From: an uncultured Clostridia bacterium
GTDB taxonomy: Bacteria > Bacillota > Clostridia > Christensenellales > UBA3700
Length of the DNA: 8,645 nucleotides
Assembly (NCBI GenBank): GCA_946623205.1
Contig: CAMOQV010000047.1
Span: forward strand, 1 to 8,645
Direction of reading: 5' to 3'
The position numbers and the translations under genes are program-made. Below, piece after piece: positions 1 to 6,200 of this stretch (positions are counted from its first letter, which is position 1; every line of letters begins with the position of its first letter). The notes beneath the pieces are model-generated. The model was not told the DNA's origin, did not search any database, and was given only the letters and a program-made list of their open reading frames with translations.

Positions 1-2958
1 TTCTGGGTAGATTATGGAATGAAAGAACGTATAATTACGGACTTAGCATTACAAAAAGACTTACATAGAGTATGGGTAATATTCAATGGTAAGGAAGAGA
101 TTTATAAGTATAGCGATAAAGCTGAGCCATCAATTCAACTTTATGATGATACATCTCGTAGAAGTTTAACTGGTGATACATATACAAGATGGGATTATGG
201 TGGAATGAAGTATCAACGTAAGATTCGTGCTTCAGACTATCTATACAGAGCTCAAGATTATGGAGAACCAGAAATTAAGAACATGCAAGTATATGTAACA
301 TATAGAATTGCTATCAAGAACCAAGGTGGAACTAATGTTACATTAAATGAAGTAGTAGATTACTACGACGCAGATATGTATTCATTTGATGGTGACGGAA
401 TGTCTCCAAAACAACATACATCTAACTTACGTTCAGGACCATTTGTATTATCTTATATAGTACATGATTCTGGCGGATATGATGCAGATAGTGGAGATTC
501 AATCACCGTAAGTCAAACATCTAGAACGGGTGAATCTGAAACTGTAAATGGATTATCAACATTATATCTTTCTGGATTTGGTGAATTATCTCCAGGAGAA
601 TTAAAATATGCATACGTAACATTTAAAGTAAACAATGATGCAGCTGGTAGAATTAAACTAGATCAAGACTTATATTCTGGAGCGTTAAAAGGTGGAAAGA
701 GAAACATTGCTGAAGTTAACAGTTATTCAACAGCAGAAGGTATAGTAGATGTTGACTCTAACCCAGGAAACTTAATGCCACCAGACTTTAATGGTGAAGA
801 TATTGATTACAGCAAGGTTGAAGACGATACAGATCAAGCACCAAACTTCCAAATCATTATCTTAAGTGAGGAAGAATATATACGTAGATTCAAAGGATAC
901 GTATTTGAAGATGAAAGAACAGTAACAAGCTCTGGATCAGACCGAGGAGATGGTATTGATAACGGAGAAACAAAAGTAAATGGTGTAACTCTAGAATTAG
1001 TTGAGTTACTTGCCCAAGTAAATGGTGAAGGTATCTTTACTGGTAATTATTTAGGAGAAAAGGTATGGGCATCATTAACATACAATGACTTTATGAGTGC
1101 ACCAAGTGTAGATTTAAGTAGATACTTCTCAGGATCTGGATTAATGAAGATTATCATTAACGGACCTGGTATTACTGAAGTTGCACAAGAGAGCTTAGGT
1201 GAAGGAGAATACGGATTTAAGAGTATTCCAGCAGGAAACTGGTTCATTAGATTTAAGTATGGTGATACAACACAAACTGTATTATTAACTGATGAAGCAG
1301 CTACTGAAAACACAGCTAAATTAAGCTCAACAACAGACTATAGTGAGCCATTACAATCAGTAAATGACTTATTAAAGACAGGCTTTACAAGAAACGATAC
1401 TAAGGGCTTAATGGCAACATCTGGACTAAACAAAAAATCATATAATGGACAAGATTTCAAGAGTACAATTTATCAACCAGGATTATCACAAGCAAAGACA
1501 TACAATGGAATCCTTGGATATCAAAACTATGAAACACAAAACTATACAGATGCAGCAGGAAGAATAAATAACGGTACTGATAAGACAAGTATGTACTATT
1601 ACGATATATCTGAAGGTAACACAAGTGCTGTCGTTAACGACGCAAAAGATGTTGATGCAAGAAGATTAGAAGTAAATGCATACAGTAAAGGTGTAAATAA
1701 CGATTTAGTTTCAAGCACTCAATCAGTATTAAACAGAAGAGCGGAAGTATTAGATTCATTCGAGAGAGTATTAACACACAATTCAACAGATACAGACGTA
1801 TCTCAAAGACAACAAGAAGCTTTAATTGAAATGATGGAAAATACTTATATGACTGCACAAACAGGTGTAATTAACACTGAATTAGAAATTGAAAGAACAA
1901 ATATCGATGGTATCTATGATCCAATAGACTACAACGTACCAAACATATTATTAGGATTACAAGAAAGACCAAGATCTCAATTAATTATTTCTAAGAAGGT
2001 TGCTAACTTTAAGTTAGTCTTAGCAAATAACCAAGTGTTATTTGATGCAAACCAAGCAGTAAATGATTTAATTTACACAATACATGAAGAACATCAACCA
2101 GAAGAACCAGCATATACAGCAAACAAGAGACTAAGCGGAGTATTACTTGCTCACAAGAGAAAATTAACACCAGAATTAGTACAAGCAGCATTAGATGACG
2201 AGTTAATGGAAGGTTCAAGAGTAGATGTAACATACAAATTTACTGTAAGAAATACAAGTGAAGTAGACTATGTAGACAAGAAGTTCTATTATATGGGTAT
2301 AGAAGATCACCCAGCAATTAACATTGTAAAGACAGCAGCAAACGGTGTAATCGACTATGTATCAAATATGATTAAATATGATAGAAACTATCAAGAAGAG
2401 AATACCGAATGGACTCTTCGTGGACCAGAGTATCTAATTGGATCATTATCTGGCCAAGACATAAATCTAGACTATGTAAATAGTAAATACTATGACTTAG
2501 TAAAAGATTACAATGCAATATTAACAACAAATAAGCTAGGAACAGAACTTGTTCCAGAGAAGTTTGAATATTCAAGTGGAGATCCATCTAGCGTGGATAC
2601 AACGCTTATCCTATCAACATTAATTTCTGTAAATAACGGAGCAAACAACTTAGTATACAACAACTTAACAGAGATAATCTCATATGCAAACTCAGTTGGT
2701 AGAAGAATGCAATATTCAGTTGTTGGTAACCAACCAATGGCTGATCAAACAGAAAGAACAGATCTATCAGAAGACTATGTAACATTACTTTCAAGAGTAA
2801 CACCAGAAGAAGTCGATGCAGATTCTGCTCAAAGAATTGTATTAATGCCACCAACAGGTGAAAATAAGGATTACGCACCGGTTATCGCAGCAATAACAGT
2901 TGCTTTAGGTATAGTCGGAATTGCAATATTCGAAATCAGAAAGTTGTTAAAGAAATAA
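1..2958 (+). CDS. Large modular surface protein, C-terminal part (5' end outside window)
   Basis: The reading frame is open from base 1, so this is the C-terminal 985 residues of a longer protein. The ATG at 19 lacks a ribosome binding site and sits inside a conserved motif (residues 3-10, VDYGMKER), so it is internal. Residue numbers count from base 1. Order: ER box (3-26); DUF11-like beta domain (about 95-230, VDY box at 119-121); tail motif with DSNPGN at 252-257; SdrD_B-like domain (about 297-430), opening FKGYVFED and closing GEYGFKSIPAGN; a module with YNGQDFKSTIY (481-491) and DAKDVDARRLEV (547-558); a segment that looks helical (about 565-635); second ER box (649-672); second DUF11-like domain (about 740-880, VIDY at 783-786); second tail motif (888-948); MPPTG and a hydrophobic anchor. 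No cysteine is present. A wall- or membrane-anchored stalk or adhesin is inferred from architecture. A terminator follows 2 bases after the stop. Specific ligand unknown. Confidence 0.88.
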   Translation, partial: FWVDYGMKERIITDLALQKDLHRVWVIFNGKEEIYKYSDKAEPSIQLYDDTSRRSLTGDTYTRWDYGGMKYQRKIRASDYLYRAQDYGEPEIKNMQVYVTYRIAIKNQGGTNVTLNEVVDYYDADMYSFDGDGMSPKQHTSNLRSGPFVLSYIVHDSGGYDADSGDSITVSQTSRTGESETVNGLSTLYLSGFGELSPGELKYAYVTFKVNNDAAGRIKLDQDLYSGALKGGKRNIAEVNSYSTAEGIVDVDSNPGNLMPPDFNGEDIDYSKVEDDTDQAPNFQIIILSEEEYIRRFKGYVFEDERTVTSSGSDRGDGIDNGETKVNGVTLELVELLAQVNGEGIFTGNYLGEKVWASLTYNDFMSAPSVDLSRYFSGSGLMKIIINGPGITEVAQESLGEGEYGFKSIPAGNWFIRFKYGDTTQTVLLTDEAATENTAKLSSTTDYSEPLQSVNDLLKTGFTRNDTKGLMATSGLNKKSYNGQDFKSTIYQPGLSQAKTYNGILGYQNYETQNYTDAAGRINNGTDKTSMYYYDISEGNTSAVVNDAKDVDARRLEVNAYSKGVNNDLVSSTQSVLNRRAEVLDSFERVLTHNSTDTDVSQRQQEALIEMMENTYMTAQTGVINTELEIERTNIDGIYDPIDYNVPNILLGLQERPRSQLIISKKVANFKLVLANNQVLFDANQAVNDLIYTIHEEHQPEEPAYTANKRLSGVLLAHKRKLTPELVQAALDDELMEGSRVDVTYKFTVRNTSEVDYVDKKFYYMGIEDHPAINIVKTAANGVIDYVSNMIKYDRNYQEENTEWTLRGPEYLIGSLSGQDINLDYVNSKYYDLVKDYNAILTTNKLGTELVPEKFEYSSGDPSSVDTTLILSTLISVNNGANNLVYNNLTEIISYANSVGRRMQYSVVGNQPMADQTERTDLSEDYVTLLSRVTPEEVDADSAQRIVLMPPTGENKDYAPVIAAITVALGIVGIAIFEIRKLLKK
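7..78 (+). repeat. ER-box protein repeat, copy 1
   Basis: Residues 3-26 of the first protein follow the pattern [VI]-x-x-G-[ML]-x-E-R, then L-x-[LI]-x-K-x-[LVI] at fixed spacing. This copy reads VDYGMKER and later DLALQKDL. By analogy with copy 3 it should follow the last strand of an SdrD_B-like domain, which would lie left of the window. Confidence 0.7.
703..864 (+). repeat. PGN tail motif, copy 1 (protein level)
   Basis: Residues 235-288 read NIAEVNSYS, then DVDSNPGN, then an acidic EDDTDQAP stretch and QIIIL. The same order recurs before the anchor of the second protein (7703-7819). It closes a DUF11-like domain and here leads straight into the SdrD_B-like domain. Confidence 0.7.
1945..2016 (+). 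repeat. ER-box protein repeat, copy 2
   Basis: Residues 649-672 of the first protein read ILLGLQER and then LIISKKVANFKL, aligning without gaps to copies 1 and 3. It opens the second large module of this protein. Confidence 0.7.
2662..2844 (+). repeat. PGN tail motif, copy 2 (diverged)
   Basis: Residues 888-948 read NLTEIISYANSVGRR, then SVVGNQ in the place of DSxPGN, an acidic stretch, and RIVL directly before MPPTG. It is the most diverged copy, recognised mainly by order and position next to the anchor. Confidence 0.5.
2845..2955 (+). other. Sorting-like C-terminal anchor of first protein (MPPTG)
   Basis: The last 37 residues show MPPTGEN, then a hydrophobic run of about 20 residues ending IAIFEIRK, then the basic tail LLKK. 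This three-part layout is that of a sortase cell-wall sorting signal (LPXTG type), with Met in place of the usual Leu, although a Leu precedes it (LMPPTG). By analogy cleavage would fall between Thr and Gly. The sortase is not in the window, so processing is inferred. Confidence 0.75.
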
Positions 2959-2960
2959 TA

Positions 2961-2991
2961 AAATAAAGGCGGATTTCCGCCTTTATTTTTT
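2961..2991 (+). terminator. Rho-independent terminator after first gene
   Basis: A perfect 12-base-pair inverted repeat (2961-2972 with 2977-2988, core AAAGGCGG / CCGCCTTT) encloses a 4-base ATTT loop and runs into a T-rich tail. It begins two bases after the TAA stop at 2956-2958. The A-rich left arm means it could also work on the opposite strand. It should separate the first gene from the second transcription unit. Confidence 0.93.
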
Positions 2992-3202
2992 ATTGGATTT
3001 TATTATTGTTCTTATTTAATTATTAGTAGTTCGTTTTTTGGATTTATTTTTGTTAAAAATAGCCTTAATTTCTTAACCAAAATGTAATGCAAATGTAACC
3101 TATAAATGCTTATTTTATGCTAAAATTAAGCTGCTAAAAGTGGAGTTTTATGTCCATTTTTAAGAAATACATTTAAAAAGTTTACATATTTCACAAAAAA
3201 GC
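2992..3202. other. AT-rich intergenic stretch, no gene seen
   Basis: The gap between the terminator and the promoter has no convincing ORF or RNA gene. A weak inverted repeat lies at 3136-3160 (AAAAgTGGA and TCCATTTT, one bulged G, 8-base loop), and a poorer one (GCTTA / TAAGC) just upstream at about 3109-3132. Both precede the predicted transcription start, so they would act as DNA sites if at all. The A/T runs just before the -35 box could serve as an UP element; this is inference. Confidence 0.5.
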
Positions 3203-3231
3203 TTGAAAAATGGCCAAAATGAGTGTATAAT
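3203..3231 (+). promoter_or_regulatory. Sigma-A type promoter for second gene
   Basis: TTGAAA at 3203-3208 and a perfect TATAAT at 3226-3231 are separated by 17 bases, matching the housekeeping promoter consensus. Transcription should start near 3237-3239, giving a leader of about 34 bases before the ATG at 3272. The -35 box covers the TTG codon at 3203, which therefore cannot be the translation start. Confidence 0.85.
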
Positions 3232-3258
3232 TGAAAGTGAATTATGTAAATCTATCTT

Positions 3259-3264
3259 AGGAGG
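3259..3264 (+). promoter_or_regulatory. Ribosome binding site deciding the start at 3272
   Basis: AGGAGG lies 7 bases before the ATG at 3272 and is a full Shine-Dalgarno match. It fixes the start of the second gene 23 codons downstream of the longest possible reading frame, and the resulting protein begins directly with a signal peptide. Confidence 0.93.
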
Positions 3265-3271
3265 ATTTATA

Positions 3272-6200
3272 ATGCAAAAGAAGTTCTTAAAAGTAACAGC
3301 AATATTAACAGCAATATTTATGTTAGCAATGAATGTAATACCAGTATTGGTATATGCTGCTGATGAGATTCAAAACACATTAACATCAGAAGCAAATGTC
3401 GAATTTAATGCTAGTATAAATGGAGCATATGTAACAAAAGCAGAAAGTGAAACAAATGCAAAATTAGACTTAGCTCTTAAAGTATCTAACACAGGATACG
3501 TAAAAGATGCTGTAGTTGAAATTGAAGATGCAAACTTTGATCTAGTAAAAGAAAGTGCAACATCAATAAACAAAATTGATGGAAACAAACTTTACTTAAA
3601 TGAAGTTATAGCAGGAGAGGTTTTAAATTCTAGCTTAGAATTATCATTCCCAAAAGGAGATAGTTTATCAAAGGACGTTTTAAGCAAAGATTCTAAAGTT
3701 TCTTTAAAAGCAACATATGTTAATGCTGAAGGAAACGAAAAGAAGATTGAAAAAACAATCAAGACTAACTTAACATGGGAAGTTAATGCTAAAGAACAAA
3801 TTGCATTAGAATTAGATAGATATCTAAAGTATGATGACAAGACAATGATTAGCTTTAGAATTGCAGATGGAATTGAAGACAACAAAATTCCATTTGAAAC
3901 TAAAGAAATCAAAGTTAACATTCCAAAGGTATCAGGAAAAGAACCAACAAGCGTTATAGTAAATGGCGCAAAAGATTATTCTTATGAAGATGGAGTAATT
4001 ACATTAACACAAGAAAATAATCCAGTTGATGGTTACTATTCTAGAAATACAGTTTCTGTAGAAGATATTATTTTAATTTATGATACACAAGATGATATTT
4101 CAGAAATTAAGATATCAGCAGAAGCAATTGTAAAAACAATTTCAAATGAAGAATTAGAAGCAAAAGTAAATGAAGTATATGAAGTAAATGGTGAGATTGG
4201 ATCAATAGTAAGAACAGAAGGTTATCAAAATTCAATCAGCAAAGGATACTTATATACAAACTTAAATGCTAATCACAAATTAGAGACAGCATATGAAACT
4301 AATTACTCAGTAAACGTTGCTTTAGAAGGATTAGTTGATTCTATAGTATTAGATGAAGTTGATCATAAGTTTAATGAAGTTCAAACACAAGCAATTACAT
4401 CAAAGAAAATTACAATAGACGTAGAAAACTTAAAAAGCATTTTAGGTGAAGATGGAACTATAGTAGTTAAGTCATTAGCTGATGAAGAACTAGGAAGACT
4501 TTCTAAAGACACATCAGAGTTAGAAGTAGAAACAGATACTTTAAGATTTGAAATTTCAAAACCAGAAAAAGCTGGAACATTAAATATTAAAGTATTAAAC
4601 AAAATAAAAGACGATGTAAGTTTTACAAAGGAAGATATAGCATCATTTAAAACATTAACAACAGATGTAAAAGTTACAGGAATAAAAGATAATACAGAAA
4701 TATCAAAACAAGAATTAGCTATAACAAGTAACTTAGAAGAACCAACATCAAAAGCAGAAATCTTAGCTAGTCAAAAAGTATTATCTACAGTAGTAGAAAA
4801 CAAAGATTTAGTATTTAACATAGTACTTAAATCTAACGAAATAGAAGATATGCTATATAGCAATCCATACATTAAATTAGTAATGCCAGAAGGTGTAAGC
4901 AGAGTTGATGTAAAAGATGCAAAATTAGTATATACAGAAGAACTTGGAATTGAGAATGTAGTAACTGAAGGAAATGAAGTTGCAGTTCAAATTTCAGGAA
5001 CACAAACAACATATAGTTCAAAAGAAGCATCAGTTGGACCAGTATTAAGAATTGTAGCAGATGTTGCGTTAAATGACTTAATCACATCAGCTGATACAAA
5101 AGGAACATTAGTTGTTATAAACAATGCATCAGGCGAAGAAGTTTCAAAAGAATTTGACATGAACATAGTTGCACCAACAGGATTCATTACAGTAAATAGA
5201 GTTTATGCAGATGATACATACGCTGAAGCATTAGAAGAAAACAAAGAAATTAGAGTAAACAATGGCACAGCAAGTGCAACATTTACTCAAACGATAGTAA
5301 ACAACATTGAAGGTGAAACAGATGGATTTGCTATTCTAGGAAGAATACCATCTAATGGAAACAAAACATTAGAGGGCTCTGACTTAGGATCAAATGTAGA
5401 TACTCAAATTGTAGAAGGCGTTCAAGTTTCTGGTATAGATGCAAAAGTATACTATTCAGAAAATGCAGAAGAAGCAGTAGATGGAAACAATTGGAGTGAA
5501 ACATTAAGTGCAAATTCTAAAGCATATAAAATAGAAGCAGTTGGAAATGTTACAAAAGGAACAAAAATTGATACAAGTTACACAGTAGCACTTCCACAAG
5601 ATAAAGAAGGTATAGTTGCAAGAAGCACATATGGTGTTTATTACAACAACCATTCAACAGAAGGAATTACAAGAAACTTAGTTGAAGCAAAAGCAGTAGG
5701 AGTAACAACATCAGGCAAAGCTTCAATTGAATCAAAAGTAGAAGCAGTAAATGAACATTCAAATGAGGAAATAACAAATAATTCAGAAGTAGGCGAAGGC
5801 GAATACGTTAAATTTAGAACTGTAGTTACAAACAACGGTACAGACAATCTAGAAGGCGTAAGAGTAAATGTAAGCTTACCAGAAGGATTAAACTTCGTAG
5901 ATTTCTATGAAGCAGATTCAAGTTCAATCTCAGGAGAATTTTCAAGATACCAAGAAGACTTAAGCACTAGAACAAAGATAGGATATATTGGAAAAGTACT
6001 TCCAAAAGAAACAAAGACATATGAAGTAATTGCAAAAGTTTATTCATCAGAAGAAAGCTTAAAAGCAACATTCGAAACATATGCAGAAAAATTAGATGAA
6101 CCAATATATCAAGAATTTACAATTAAACCAGCCGCAGGAACACTAAGAGTAAACTTAGTCTCAACAGCTGGAGAGATTGTGGAAAAAGATCAAGAAGTTA

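Noticed and set aside
19..21. ATG at 19 as the start of the first gene
   Set aside because: The frame is open to base 1, there is no ribosome binding site or signal peptide, and the Met falls within or beside a motif that is repeated internally elsewhere.
1047..2878. Reverse-strand reading frames of 70-90 codons within the first gene
   Set aside because: They are Leu-rich mirror products of the A-rich forward gene, with no ribosome binding site and no recognisable domain.
2992..3202. Riboswitch or small RNA in the intergenic gap
   Set aside because: The region lies upstream of the predicted transcription start, is very AT-rich and shows only short weak stems; the leader itself is too short for a known riboswitch.
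3203..3271. TTG at 3203 as the start of the second gene
   Set aside because: It is inside the -35 promoter box, has no ribosome binding site and would put 23 polar residues, including two Cys, ahead of a clear signal peptide.
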